Below, piece after piece: positions 30,959 through 43,288 of a stretch of DNA of 64,000 nt. Numbering within the stretch: the stretch's first letter is position 1; each line of letters starts with the position of its first letter. The notes below the pieces were generated by a model. The model saw only the letters and a program-made list of their open reading frames with translations. It did not search any database and was not told where the DNA came from. Both the position numbers and the translations under genes were made by a program. This DNA is from Raphanus sativus (Eukaryota > Streptophyta > Magnoliopsida > Brassicales > Brassicaceae). The stretch lies in NCBI RefSeq assembly GCF_000801105.2, contig NC_079519.1, positions 9,174,668 through 9,238,667 on the forward strand, in the 5' to 3' direction.

Positions 30959-32492
30959 AAAATGTATACCTTCTGTTTTTGAATAGTTTAATACATATTT
31001 TCAAGGTTTTATATAATTTTACTGAATAATGAAATACTTTCTCGGCTTTAGGTCCCCGGCTAGCTTCGCACGGCACTGTACCTGTCATATACGTTTTACT
31101 GAATAATGAAATACAACGCCGCCGTATCACCACCGCAATTCTCACCGGAAAAACCCCAAGAGAAATCACTCACTTCCGTAGAATCCAATCTTTCTCTATC
31201 ACCGTATTTCCCAGAATGACTCACACAGTCAAATAACTCGTCACACTAACTAGATAATAACCGTAGAAACGGCCTCCAGCAGTGGACCCCACTCTGTAAC
31301 AAACTCTCGATGATGCAAAGAAGACAACATGATACGACGGCGTTTTACATTTAAAATTAAATCTCCTAAACCGGAATGCAATTACAATTTCCAATCATAG
31401 CAACTCCGGTTCTGATTTTCTTGAGTCTTCACAACCAACTTTCTACAGAAAGATACGATGAACACAAATTCTGAAGCTGAACAGTTGAACGGTTCATCAT
31501 CTTCAATGTAAAGCTTCATACACTTTGCGAAAATCAGAGTCTTTACAGAAGGAAACTACAGTCAAAGATAGCAAGATGAAGAAGGTTCATATGGCGTGAA
31601 CAATCACTATGAAGATACCGTTTAGTCACTTCCTCCTCCGTCAAAAGCTCGCCGGAGCACAAGTCCCCCTCCAATTCCTGTCCTAAACCGTTTCGGTTCA
31701 CGGAATCCAAATTGGTCATAAGTCACCGGTTTGGAGAGAGGCGAAAATGGTGGATCATAGCAATCTTTAGATAGAAATAGAGCTCTGAGATTTTTTCTTT
31801 TTGATTAAAACGTTTCTTTCTTCTGCTAAAGGTTTCACGAAGGGTCTAATTCGATAGCCAGCAAAAGCTTTACAGAATAAGAAGTAATTTTCTATTTTAC
31901 ATTTGGCCCTTTGAGCCTCTTTGATAAGGGAAGAAAGGGAAATGGACAAAAATAACAGTGTGTCAACTCTCTCCTCCACCTCCAAAAAAGACAAATCCTG
32001 TTCTCTGTATCTCTCTCTCCTCCACACCTCGTTAGTCCGACATGTTACTGAGGGAGTAACCTAGCTTCAACACGTGGCTGTCTCTGAAAGTTTTAAACTT
32101 TTAATCCATCCTTTTGGCTCACCACGATGCCGTTTTAAGAAATATGATCATTCAATACTTTTGTCAGTTTTGTCTCCTCCTCCTCGATCATCATCACACA
32201 TCTATCTGGCTACCTACCTATATCATTTATTTATTTTATTTTTATAACACTACTTACACGGTAATATATAAAATTATAAATATAAGTGCACCCAAAACAA
32301 ATTATAATAATTATCCACTATGAACGTTATATTCAAGACCTTTAGCGGAGATGAAAAATTAACTCATACAGGCTCAATTGCTGTAATGATAGTAACATCA
32401 AAACAAGTGGTAAAGATATTTGTGATTATCCTTCATTTTTTGTTTCATGGACACTTGTCATGGCCTCCCTAAAATGATAATATCAACACTAT
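30959..32492. other. Non-coding DNA before the hAT MITE, copy B
   Basis: Counterpart of 11,998-13,523. The sequence AATCAAAATGTATACC here is the unoccupied Copia target. No complete gene is seen. Confidence 0.6.
31619..31719 (-). pseudogene. Possible first-exon gene fragment, copy B
   Basis: Counterpart of the fragment at 12,650-12,750 in copy A, with the same ATG, frame and GT donor. Since both copies are nearly identical here, its presence in both is not evidence of selection. Confidence 0.25.
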
Positions 32493-33250
32493 CAGGGACG
32501 AATCCAGAAAATCATTTAATATAGGGCAGAATATATAAATCGGAATTTTTTAATCACAACTAATATCATAAAATTATATAATGCACATAGTAATTTCATT
32601 ATAAAAATATTATTTTTAATTTTTATGTTGTTCTAACTATTGAAAAATAAACCTAATAAAATTATTGTTAAAGTTAAATATTAATATATTATAATTTTTT
32701 ATTTTGAAAAAAGTAATATTAAAAAGTGATTGAAATACTGTAAATTGGATACCGACTTTCTTTGAAAATAAATAAAAATACCTTAACATTTGAGTTTTGT
32801 AGATTATTGTTTAGGGTTTAATATTTAAAAGATAAAGTTAGATTTATAAATTTTTATAAATAGTTTTAAGAGAGTTAGTTATCCATTTTTATCACAAATT
32901 TAAAATATTTTTTTAAATAATCATTTTATATATAAATTTGAAAAGTGATATCAAATTTGTGATAAAACTAGAATTTTTCTATTGAAAACAGAAAATAAAA
33001 CAGTTATTAAAAATAGTTACAGTAGTGAAATCAAAAGAAAATATTTGATGGAATAATAATTAAAAGTTTGTAGAAAAATTGAAAGTAAAAAAATGCAATT
33101 AGTGGGTTCGAACTTAGACTGGGTGGAGCACATATATCGCTCATGACCAAACCAGCCAAGTAGCTCTTTCTGTATTATAGTTACATAATAATTATTATCA
33201 AGGAGTATGGGGCACGTGCCACAGGTGGTCCCTGCGTGGGTCCGCCCCTG
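32493..33250. mobile_element. hAT-type MITE, copy B
   Basis: Same element and same 8-bp target duplication AACACTAT (32,485-32,492 and 33,251-33,258) as the copy at 13,524. The identical insertion site shows it was present before duplication or was copied by gene conversion. Only one or two base differences from copy A were noticed. Confidence 0.9.
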
Positions 33251-33489
33251 AACACTATCATGTATTTTCTCAGAGCATTTCCATTAGTGAACCCCCTTGG
33301 AATTCACATGAATTTTTTAATATTTTTTTGGTGGGACCGTGAATAGTGATGAACCTATATTTATTTTGCGGTTCTATTAGTAAACCTGAATATGAGGTTT
33401 TTAAGAATAAAATAATATATTTTAAATTTTTTTTAAAGCTCTTATTTAATAGAAGTTTCTATTTAATACAATGAGAATTCATACAAAGA

Positions 33490-34791
33490 TTATTCATCTA
33501 AATTACCAAATCTTTGCCATATATTTTCAACTAAATCGGCTTTCAAACGATCATGTATATGTTGATTCCGAATTTGATTGTGAATGCCATGCCTATTAAC
33601 GAAGTTGGAAGGGGTGGCCGTAGGTTGCGAGACTTCAACCTGTGAACTTCTGCTTGACTCTCCAGTTTCGAACTCAGATGTATCATACAGATTATATGAG
33701 TTTCGTTCGTTCTCTACTATCATATTGTAAAGTATGACACAAGTGCTCATAATCTTTCTAATCTTTTCGTTGTCCCATAGTAGAGCCGGGTTTTTTACTA
33801 TTGCAAACCTCGATTGCAAAACTCTGAAAGCACGTTCGACATCTTTTCTGGCGAATTCTTGTTGTTCAGCAAAAAGCTTGGCTTTACTACCTTGAGGTAG
33901 TGAGATGGATTGTATAAATGTTGACCATTTCGGATTGATTTCGTCTGTAAGGTAGTACGCCATACGATAATTTTGGCCGTTGACCGTAAAATTAACTTTA
34001 GGAGCTCGACCTTCTAAAATGTCAGAAAAAACTTGTGAACGCTGGAGAACATTAATATCGTTAAGGGTATCTGGTAAACCGAAAAATGCGTGCCATATCC
34101 AAAGATCCTATGATGCCACAGCCTCTAAGACAATTGTCGGCTTTCCGTGACCTCGTGTGTACTGTCCTCTCCAAGACCTTAGGCAGTTTTTCCACTCCAA
34201 ATGCATACAGTCGATGCTGCCTATCATTCCTGAAAATCCGCGAACCTCTCCAATATCGAGTAATCGATGAAGATCCTCTGATGTAGGTTTTCGTAGATAC
34301 TCATCTCCAAACAATTGTATTATCCCTTCGTTGAATTTTTCCAAACATAAAAATGCAGTACTCTCACCAAGTCGGAGATATTCGTCATACGTATCTGATG
34401 CTTGACCATATGCGAGCATACATATAACTCCAGTACACATTTGAAGTGCAGATAGCCCGTACCTCCCGTGAGCATTTCGTCTTTGCTCAAAGTATGGAAC
34501 TTCATTACTTATGCGATCGACAATGGAAAGGAACAATGGCTTGTTCATTCGAAAACACCGCCTAAATATTTCTGGTGGGTATGTAGGATGTTCACTGAAA
34601 TAGTCGTTCCATAGTTGATTGTGTCCTTGTTCCCGCTCTCTTTCGATATAAGCTTGTTTGTTCTGCTTGTTGGCTGCACCATGAACGATTGCGTCGTACA
34701 TTTGACCAAATTTTTGGTCGAACATATCTTCAAAAGTGTCGTCTATTTGATCATCTATGACATCATCTTCATAAGACGATGGGGAAGACAT
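33490..34791 (-). pseudogene. Harbinger (HARBI1-like) DDE transposase, one nonsense codon, copy B
   Basis: Same gene as at 14,521-15,822. The same TAG is present at 34,108-34,110, and the open stretches on either side (34,108-34,791 and 33,490-33,963) translate identically to copy A. Confidence 0.9.
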
Positions 34792-35553
34792 TTTTTTGGT
34801 TGAGTGTTTAGAAAAGAAATAGAGAAATATAAAAAAAAAAGAGTTGAGAAATAGAAAAATAGAGAAATAGAGAATTGAGAAATAGAGTAATATTTGTTGA
34901 TTAAGTATATTTCAAAAGAAAAAGAGAGACAAGTTGAAAACAAATAGATTAAGTGTTTATAAAAGAAATAGAGAATTGAGAAATAGAGAAATATGGTTGA
35001 GTGTTTTTAAAAGAAAAAGAGAATAGAGAAACAGAGAAATATGGTTGAGTGTTGAAAGAATTTGAGACAATTTGATGCAAGAGAAGTTGCAAGTGACTGA
35101 TGAAACAAGTGCAAAATGACTTAATTTATAGAGTTTGTTATCCTAACCCGTGAGAGAAAATAGACAAGTACAAGAGAAATGTTACATAACCCGTGAGTTC
35201 GAAAATATAATAAATTTGACAAGTGCAGAGACAAACAAAATACTGCATTAGTCAAGTACACTGAAACAAGTACACTACAACATCCCGTGAAACACAGAAC
35301 AGATCCCGTGAAGCAGTAAAGCAGTAGAGTAAGCAAACCAGTACAACCCGTGAAGCCAGTAGAACCCGTGACCTGCAAAAGAAAACAGAACAAAGTTAGT
35401 AAACCAGTTTACATTTCAGAAACCAAGCAAGCAAGCATTGAAAGCAATCAATCAAGTTAATAAAAAACCAATTCAGAAACCAAGCAAGCAAGCATTGAAA
35501 GCAATCAATCAGATTAATAAAAAACCAATTTCAGAAACCAACCAACCAAGCAG

Positions 35554-36345
35554 TCAAACCAATTCAGAAACGAGTTTGTCCTTGAGAGACATTTCTGTAT
35601 CAGAAAGTGGATCTTTTCGGGTAAGGAGACGCTCAAGGAGTCTCCTTTTCGAAATGGCATCTTTCACCCCTAGCATGGTCTGTAACTGATCATAAGCTTC
35701 ATTGCCACGCTTCTTGCGTTTGGCTGCTTTAACACCAGGATGCCTAACCTCTTTGAACTCAGGTTCCACCTCCGCAGCTTCCTTCCTTTTGTCCTTTGCA
35801 CTATCTTTGGAGTTTGATTTCCACTTCTGATCATACCGAAGTTCCCTCCACGCATGCTCAAGTCCGAACTTGGACCCGTAGTCATTTAAGTAGATGTCAG
35901 GAGCAGCCTTCATGACATCATTCTCTTTTTGGCCACTTGCTTGCTCCTTCAACGCGGCCTCATAGCTTCCCACAAACCTGCAGACATACTCGTTCAATAT
36001 GCCCCACCTCTGCTTACACTGATTTAACTCTCTAGGCGCAAAGCCACAGAGTTGAGGGCTACCATTGTAATACTCTTCTATTCTCTTCCAAAATGCCCCT
36101 GCCTTCTGGTCGGTGCTGACAATCGGATCCTTGCTGGTGTTCAACCAAGCACTGATCAGCACAATATCTTCTTTTGGTGACCACTTCCTCCTTTCCGAGG
36201 GTTTAGGAACCTGGGAACACTCTACGTGGGTGTTTTTACCGGTTTGGGATGTTAATAGGTTAACAAACCCGCCTGGGGTTAGGGAAGAAGGTTGCATTTT
36301 GGTTTGGATTTGGTGTTTTTTAAGTTCGTTTCTGTTTTCTAACAA
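35554..36345 (-). CDS. Harbinger Myb/SANT-like accessory protein, copy B
   Basis: 263 residues. It differs from copy A by two substituted bases near the N-terminus, changing TPAWFVN to TPGGFVN. Same domain layout: Myb/SANT-like segment around residues 50-115 and a basic C-terminal half. Confidence 0.85.
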   Translation of the reverse strand: MLENRNELKKHQIQTKMQPSSLTPGGFVNLLTSQTGKNTHVECSQVPKPSERRKWSPKEDIVLISAWLNTSKDPIVSTDQKAGAFWKRIEEYYNGSPQLCGFAPRELNQCKQRWGILNEYVCRFVGSYEAALKEQASGQKENDVMKAAPDIYLNDYGSKFGLEHAWRELRYDQKWKSNSKDSAKDKRKEAAEVEPEFKEVRHPGVKAAKRKKRGNEAYDQLQTMLGVKDAISKRRLLERLLTRKDPLSDTEMSLKDKLVSELV

Positions 36346-36679
36346 GAATTTACTATGTTTTTATACTAGTTTTAGCAATGAAAGTATATAAGAAACATTA
36401 ATTATTTTACTAACACTACAACTACCAAACATTGATTATTTTTCTAAGCTAACAGCTAGTTCACAGAAAGCATTGAATACGCATCAAATCACAGCAACCA
36501 ACCACATAGTTAATGAGTTATTAACTAAAGCTAAGTAACAACTATGTCTAGTTCTAGTTCGAGTTGTGGTTGTAGTTCGAGTTCTACTTCTAGTTCGAGT
36601 TCTACTTCTAGTTCGTCATTCGGTTACCATAAAAACATAAAAATTCAGTTCGAGTCTGACCTGATGCTTTTCGAGGTCC

Positions 36680-37301
36680 TCATTCGAAGCAGAGCTTCTC
36701 CAGGTGATCTACCTGCACTGTGAGGTTATAAACCTCTGCCTGCATCAATCGCAACAAAAAGAAAGCATCAAGACTGAACCCAATAAATTGTATATAAACT
36801 GCATATGTTTTTAGAACTAACTGCAAGTGTATTTATCCTAACCAAGAAAGTAATTAAATTGTTCAAGAAAATACCTTCAGTCGCTCAATCTGTTTATTGA
36901 GATCCGGAACCACCTTCATCACCTGCTCCGCCTCCTCCACACGCCTAGTCAGGCGTTCGATCTCCTCCTGGACACCTGCCACTCAAGGCTGACGATAATG
37001 GAGCCCATCAGCCTTGTTTAAACCACAAAAAAATATCAACACCGTTTGCCTGGTACTTTAAAACACAAAAAAATACAAAACATTAACAGAGACAACTTGC
37101 CTGGTACTTTGAGCAGCTGAAGAACCACTTCTCCGGAAGAGAGTCGAACTCCTCCTTACCTCGAACCTCGTCAATGATCCTCCCACCACAAGCACACCTT
37201 CTCGGAATGCCATATTCTGAAGCCGCAACGAATTGTAGCATGTTGATGTGCTCCTTTAGAATCTTTCTGTCTCTTATATTTTCTGCGGGTTCCATCTGCA
37301 C
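36680..37301 (-). pseudogene. GRF-type zinc finger and coiled-coil gene inside Harbinger, copy B
   Basis: Counterpart of 17,711-18,332 with the same exon signals and the same in-frame TGA (36,983-36,985). Confidence 0.7.
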
Positions 37302-37949
37302 ATTATATGTTAATTATTAGAACCCAAACAAGAAAGAAACGAATCCGCAACGATTTGTAGAACCCAAACAAGAAAGCCCTTTAATCGAAATTGAAATCGA
37401 ACCCTAAAACGATTTGGAAATCAAAACCTAAATCGAATTGGAAATAAAATCCTAAATCGGACCCTATAGATGATTAACAACCTTAAAATGAAAGCCACAA
37501 CTCGAATTAGAACCCTAACACGAAATCCCCAAATCGATTTGAACTTTACGAGATCCCTTTCAATGTGAAAAAAAGGATTTTAACCGGTGAATCTACGCGA
37601 GGATTACCTGAGCTCGTCGAAGGGACACTACGTCGTCGATTTATCGGAGAAGATGACCGGATTTTGAGCTTCGCAGGAGGAATCGCCAAAATCGCCGAGG
37701 AGACACACGAAACCCTAGTTTTTCAAGAGAGCAAAGAAAATGAAACCTCTCTCTTCAATCCCGTGTTTCTTCAGTATGTACGCAAGATCGCGTCTCCAAT
37801 GGCAGCAAGACACATGGAGTGAGACGGATTCATACGGGCTCACTCATAAGAGACTAGCTCGCCGATTTTAACCCATTTCTTTTTTTTTTAATTTTCGGGT
37901 CTAAGAACCTGAGCCATGAACCGTATTAAAAACTCTAATGGAGATGCTC

Positions 37950-38287
37950 CCATTATAAATAAATGTACTAAAGATAGTAACTAAAACAAATAAAATCAAC
38001 ATAATTAAAGATAGACTAATAGCACAAAACATTCTAAAAAACAGAACGAATACAGTGGTTGTTCTAAACATGAAAGCAAACTAAGCATGAAAGAAATAAA
38101 TTAACTTATCAAACAATGGTATTGTTAGAAAGAAGGCTTGGTCCAATCAGAATTAAGTAGAGATTCAGCCGCTGAAATATCTTCTTTTGTTCACCGTTTA
38201 AAAAAACCAGAGTAGAGCATTTAAACCGGAGTCAGAATACCATTGTGTGCCATTTGTTCAAAAAAGAGTACCATTGTGCCAATAGAC
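37950..38287. other. Right end of copy B and breakpoint region
   Basis: The match to copy A stops at 38,094. After it, 38,095-38,287 is non-coding. It includes a candidate micro-insertion (TTGTTCAAAAAAGAG between two TACCATTGTG at 38,238 and 38,269). Confidence 0.5.
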
Positions 38288-38347
38288 TGGAAATTCTAAG
38301 AATTTATTCTCTTTTTTTTCTAATTGCTTGTCTCCACGAACATTAAA

Positions 38348-38391
38348 TGTTTTCGTTACAGTTTTTTTTTCGTCAAGTTGTTTTCGTTACA
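38348..38391. mobile_element. Micro-insertion with 13-bp target duplication
   Basis: An 18-nt core (T9 run followed by CGTCAAGT, 38,361-38,378) lies between two copies of TGTTTTCGTTACA. The tandem paralogue at about 39,012 has a single TGTTTCCGTTACA, the empty site. Confidence 0.85.
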
Positions 38392-39090
38392 ACTTTCGAT
38401 ACGTTATGTAATATTACACATACTTATTTGATGGACTATTTAAAACATCATGTTCTTATTTTGGTTTTGGTTGGTAATCATTCTAATGGTTATAATATTT
38501 TCTCCTATTTTACTTATCACACCATGAATTGTTTTAGCTTAATAGCTTAAACAGATACCATTATAGCTAAAAAAAAAAAATCAACGTAATTTTTGATAGG
38601 TAAATAATAAGGATTTGTTAGTTGATTTGAAACTTGATCTCTGTGGATCTTGTTCGTCAAAATAAATTAATTAACTGGAAATTATGAATAAACTGAGTCG
38701 ATAACAAGAAAGATTCACTATTCTTTCTACGAACTCGGTTCATTTTAGGATTGTGGTTCACTCATGTGTGATGCGTTCTTTATTTTGTAAGTGAAGAAGT
38801 AACACACTATTGAACTAAACGTTGAATAAATTATGGATAGTGACATAGTTATACAACGAGGAAGGGGTCTGATTGAAATAATCAAAAGGTGAGTAATAAA
38901 AATAAAAGCATGTACACCATGTGCAGTACTCTGCAGAGGGGTGAAGTACCGCTGTACTGTACCGAGAGAGTGGAATTTCTAAGGATTCCCTTTTTTTACT
39001 AATTGATTTGTCTGTTTCCGTTACAACATTCGATGCATTGTGTACTCTTTCACCAATCAATATCATACATACTTATTTGATGGCTTATAT

Positions 39091-39136
39091 AAAACGACAT
39101 GTTCTTTTTTTTTTTATGTTAAAAACGACATGTTCT
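39091..39136. mobile_element. Micro-insertion with 15-bp target duplication
   Basis: A 16-nt core (T10 run followed by ATGTTA, 39,106-39,121) lies between two copies of AAAACGACATGTTCT. The tandem paralogue at about 38,441 has one copy only (AAAACATCATGTTCT). Confidence 0.85.
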
Positions 39137-39546
39137 TGCATTTTTGGTTTTGGTTGGTAATCATTCTAACGGTTATAATATTTTCCTCTATTTTACCTAT
39201 CACACCATTAATTGTTTAGCTCAATAGCCTAAACAAATACCATAATAGCTAAATAAATAAATAAATAAAATTAACGTAATTATTGATAGATAAATAATAC
39301 AAGCATTTGTTAGTAATTAATTTGAAACTTGATCTCAATGGATCTTGTTCGTCAAAATAAATTATTAACTGGAATTTATGAATAAACTGAGTCCACAACA
39401 AGAAAGATTCATTCTTCTTTCAACGAACACGGTTCATTTTAGGATTGTGGTTCACTCATGCGTTCATTGTTTTGCAAGTGAAGAAAAAAACACAATATTG
39501 ACCTAAACGTTGAACAAATTATGGACAATGGCATTAGTTATACAAC

Positions 39547-40136
39547 CCCTGTTCAAAAACGCGTTAGGCGTTAGTCGGGCGGTCGGCATGGGCCTAGCGA
39601 ATTATTGAATACGCGGAGATTACTCGGGATATACGCGGGGATTAGTTTTATGCTCATATATGTATATATATTAGTTATGCAGTAAAAATGCAATATAAAT
39701 CGATAGCTCATGTGGTAAGTTGTAGTTCCATAGCTTCGATAACCCGGGTTCGAATCGTGTGCACAGCGTGTTTTGTTCATTTTTTCCTATTTTCTTTAAT
39801 GAAGGATAAGTTTGTAATTTCCTCTGTCTTCTTCTCCTTTGACCTACGAGTTTCTTGATCAGAAATGGCAGTCCCCATTTTTTTCTCAGATCTTTCACTC
39901 TTTTCTCTATTTTTGTATTCGTTTTGCTTAATAATTCATAGATTTAGGATAGAAATAACTCGTTTTCCATTTACGAGTTGAAAATTGGCACCGCGTTTCA
40001 CCATTAAACGGACTCTGCGTCGAAAACTCGGCTTCCCGCCTAGGTCTTCCGATTTGCTCCATATTGCCGCGGTCATGCTCCGACCACCGCCTACTCGTCC
40101 GATTAAGCGTCTACGCGCCCGCGTTTTTGAACAGGG
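39547..40136. mobile_element. 590-bp TIR element with tRNA-like module
   Basis: Perfect 17-bp terminal inverted repeats CCCTGTTCAAAAACGCG, with ATACAAC duplicated at 39,540-39,546 and 40,137-40,143. The sister tandem copy carries the empty site (TTATACAACGAGG). Inside, GATAGCTCATGTGGTAAG and, about 30 bases on, CCGGGTTCGAATC look like pol III box A and box B. No transposase. The 7-bp (possibly 8-bp with one mismatch) duplication fits a hAT-like or related non-autonomous element. Confidence 0.85.
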
Positions 40137-40619
40137 ATACAACGATGAAGAGGTTTGGTTGGATAAAAAACGAAAGCTGAGTAATAATAAAACTGAAAGC
40201 ATGCACACCAAGTGCAGTACTCTGCACCAAAAGCATGCAAAATTTGAGTTTCAATCAAGCCGTTAACAGATTAAAGATTTTCAAATTCATAAGCGATAAA
40301 CATTAATTACACATATTTAATCACACCTTATAGTTTTTTTGTTTAGGGATAACTTGAAAACACCATATTTGTGGTTTAATAAAAACACATTTTTATCTTA
40401 AATTAAATTATATATTACAAATTTATTAATTAGTTTTTATCTTCAATTAAATTATATATTACAAATTTATTAATTAGATTTAAAATAGTACTATTAACTG
40501 TGGTGTAAATATACTAAAATTAATTATTTTATTGTTTTAGATTATTCTCTTCGACATTTAGTGTTATTTCCACTGCTGAAGTTATTGTCACTTCATATAA
40601 CTTTTCTTATAGCTATGAT

Positions 40620-41179
40620 CCATGTTCGAAATCTCGCTAGGCGTAACGCGTGCGGCTGGTCCGGGCCTAGCAAGTTAAAAGAAAATTGGAGATTAACCGG
40701 AGATTACTCGGGGATTAATTATATAGTGTTTATTATATGTACCGTTATATGGATGAACAATACAAAGATTCAACTTAGTGTAGTGGCTATCTCATACTTT
40801 GAAATGCTTAGTGGTTGTGGGTTCGAAGCTCAAAACATGTACTTTCTATTATTTTTTTCTTTTTTTTCTTTAATAAAGGTTAAAAGACCAAACAGTCCTC
40901 ATCTTCTTCATTAGATCTGTCGAGATTATAAACTCATTTTTTCTCCCTTGATTTTTTTTCGTGACTATGGTCATTTTTACTTGTTTTTTTGGGGTTTTTC
41001 ACTCAAATATAACAGATCCTAAAGCTAGCATACGATTTTCAATATAGAAATTACGAAAAGTTGATCCTTTTTTTTTAAATCCGATTTTGTGAACGATTTG
41101 GGCAAAACGCCACGGTTCAGAGCCGCCCAACGTTTAATCACCGAGTAAACGCCCTAACGCGGCGCGTTTTAGAACACAG
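40620..41179. mobile_element. 560-bp relative of the 590-bp TIR element
   Basis: Flanked by the 8-bp duplication GCTATGAT (40,612-40,619 and 41,180-41,187). Ends are CCATGTTCGAAA and TTTTAGAACACAG, related to the previous element but decayed. It shares GGCCTAGC, GGAGATTA and ACTCGGG motifs with it. It also has box A-like TAGTGTAGTGGCTATC and box B-like GTGGGTTCGAAGC with tRNA-like spacing. Confidence 0.8.
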
Positions 41180-41277
41180 GCTATGATATGTGGGTCAGTT
41201 CAAATATTTACTCGCGGTAGTTTTTTAGTCGCCGAGATGGCGAATTTGGCGATATATGAGCCTCACAAGGATGAGAC

Positions 41278-42453
41278 TAGGGATGTTAATGTGGGTAAAA
41301 TAACCCAGTCCAGCCAACCCACAAATAATCCAACCCAATTTATACTCAACTCTTGAAAATCCAGAAACATCAAAGTTAAAATTTAGCCCACAAAAATAAT
41401 CCAAATGTGTATAGGTTTACCCATGGATACTCAAATTACTACTTTATTTGTTTTAAAAAATCATGTAAAATATTAATATCATTAGTGTGAGATATTTTTT
41501 CGATTTTGGCGGGAAAACTCGGTTTTCCAGTTTTGGTGGGAAAACTCGGTTTTCCGGTTTTGGCGGAAAACTCGGGTTTTGGCGGAAAACTCGGTTTTCT
41601 GGTTTTGGTAGAAAAATTCGGTTTTCGGGTTTTGGCGGGAAAACTCAGTTTTCGGATTTTGGCGGAAAAACTTAGTTTTCCGGTTTTGGCGAGAAAACTT
41701 GATTCTCCGGTTTTGGCCAGAAAAAGTTTTGGCCAGAAAAACGAGTTTTGCGGAAAAATCCGGATTTCTGATTTTGGCGGGAAACCTCGGGTTTCTGGTT
41801 TTGGCGGGAACTTGTTTTTCCGGTTTTGGCCGGAAAACCCGGATTTCGGGTTTTGGCGAGAAACCCCAGATTTCCGATTTTGGCGGGAAAATCTGGTTTC
41901 CGGTTTTGGCGTGAAACCCCGGTTTTCCGATTTTGGCAGGAAAGCCCGGTTTTCGGATTTTGGCGTTTCCGGTTTTGGCAGGAAAATTCGGTTTCCGGTT
42001 TTGGCAGAAAACTTGGTTTTCGGATTTCGACGGAAAAATCCAGATTTTCGATTTTGACGGAAAAACTTGATTTTTTAGTTTTGGCGGGAAAACTCGGTTT
42101 TCCGTTTTTGGCGGGAAAACTCGATTTTCGAATTTTGGTGAGAAAATTCGATTTTCCGATTTTGGTTGAAAAACATGTGTTTTAATTTGTCGGAAACTTT
42201 TTTTTGTTTTTGACAGAAAAAGGTTTTTGCAAATTTTCTTATTTAATTAAAATAGTGGAAAATATAATCCTTTTTGTTTTATATATATAAAAACTCATGG
42301 GTACCCATTATCCTTTTGTTTTATTCACTATGAATATGAGTTTTAAAATTTATACCCATGATTGACCCAATTAATTTTAGATAGGTAAAAACCCAACCTA
42401 ATATTAGTGGGTTTGGGTAAACCCATGGGCAATCACCCATGTTAACATCCCTA
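41278..42453. mobile_element. hAT-type MITE carrying a minisatellite
   Basis: Starts TAGGGATGTTAATGTGGG and ends CCCATGTTAACATCCCTA. It has an exact 8-bp target duplication GATGAGAC (41,270-41,277 and 42,454-42,461). 1,176 bp, no transposase. More than half of it is the minisatellite listed next. Confidence 0.92.
41500..42180. repeat. Diverged 25-28-bp minisatellite of hairpin units
   Basis: About 25 imperfect units of GGCGGGAAAACTCGGTTTTCCGGTTTT type. Most contain GGAAAAC-TCG-GTTTTCC, an inverted repeat with a 3-base loop. Long open frames in all three plus frames are a by-product of the repeat and are not genes. Confidence 0.9.
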
Positions 42454-42595
42454 GATGAGACCAAGATTCGAACATGTCTTACGTGGAAGAATCAGTTTCT
42501 CAATTACAGCCACGTGATTCCACCTGGGATATGTCTGGACCACACTGCACGTTTACTGAAGTCAACAATTAGTTGTCCCGATCCAAGCATTTGTG

Positions 42596-43288
42596 TAGGC
42601 CTGGGCACGGATCGGATATTCGGGTTTTTGAAGGTATTTGTGATTTGCTTCGAATGTTACGGATATCTGATTTTTCGATTTGCTTTGCTTCGGAAAAATA
42701 CGGATATTCGGAAAAACGGATATCCGGAAAATAAATAGATATTTGCGGATATTCGCGGATACTTACGGATCTCTCATTTGTTTTGATTAATACAAATAAT
42801 CTTAAAAATTTGATACAAATTTGTTTTGTAAAATATATTTTTTGCCTGATATAAAAGATAAAAATTAAAAAAAGCAATGAATCTTCATATTTTGTAAATT
42901 TTTAAACTTAGTTAAAATTATAATAACACAAAACTTAAAAAAAAATTATAATTATCGTAAATATTTTCTCTTCCTTTTATGTAATACTTTTATATAAGTA
43001 ATAATATGAATAGAATCTATCAAATAATATATTAGAATAATAATTATATAATTTTATACATTTAAAACTTTAAATATAATCAAAATATACATGTATTTAT
43101 ATATTGACGGATCGGATCGGATATTCGCTTCCCAAAATTTTAATATTTGTGATTTGCTTCGATTTTGACGGATATTGAATTTTAGTATTTGCTTTGCTTC
43201 GAAAGCTTACGGATATTCGGAATTTTCGAATCGAATAGCAACGGATAACGAATCGAATCAAATTTAACGGATAAAATGCCCAGCCCTA
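42596..43288. mobile_element. MITE with TAGGCCTGGGCA ends
   Basis: Begins TAGGCCTGGGCACGGATCGG and ends AAATGCCCAGCCCTA, an imperfect terminal inverted repeat. Inside it is full of CGGATATTCGG-type motifs and AT-rich DNA. About 693 bp. No clear target duplication. This GGCTGGGCA end type is widespread in plant hAT-like MITEs; the assignment is inference. Confidence 0.7.

Larger units (their letters stand above)
33273..37949 (-). mobile_element. PIF/Harbinger transposon, copy B
   Basis: Exactly the same length (4,677 bp) and ends as copy A at a constant offset of 18,969. About seven substitutions were seen by eye over the element. Both nonsense codons (transposase and GRF gene) are shared. 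Confidence 0.9.
21803..38094. repeat. Segmental duplication, copy B
   Basis: Direct repeat of copy A. It retains the uninterrupted target sites of the two LTR-retrotransposon insertions seen in copy A, so at those points it shows the older state. Its left part holds three partial copies of a 1.3-1.5 kb sequence that occurs once in copy A. Its right end breaks off after GCATGAAAGA, followed by sequence unrelated to what follows copy A. Confidence 0.95.
38288..40240. repeat. 683-bp tandem duplication, second copy interrupted
   Basis: Copy 1 (38,288-38,970) and copy 2 (38,971 to about 40,235) are direct repeats, recognisable by GGTTTTGGTTGGTAATCATT, TGATCTC..GGATCTTGTTCGTC and CAGTACTCTGCA. Copy 2 is split by a 590-bp element at 39,547-40,136. 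Each copy carries one micro-insertion at a different place, and the other copy shows the empty site. No coding sequence is recognised. Confidence 0.85.

Noticed and set aside
39700..39770. Possible tRNA gene (box A/box B) inside the 590-bp element
   Set aside because: Acceptor stem and cloverleaf do not close; the boxes are kept only as a tRNA-like module.
41487..42185. Overlapping ORFs up to 183 codons in the plus strand
   Set aside because: They lie entirely in the minisatellite and are open in three frames because the repeat unit has no stops; no domain.
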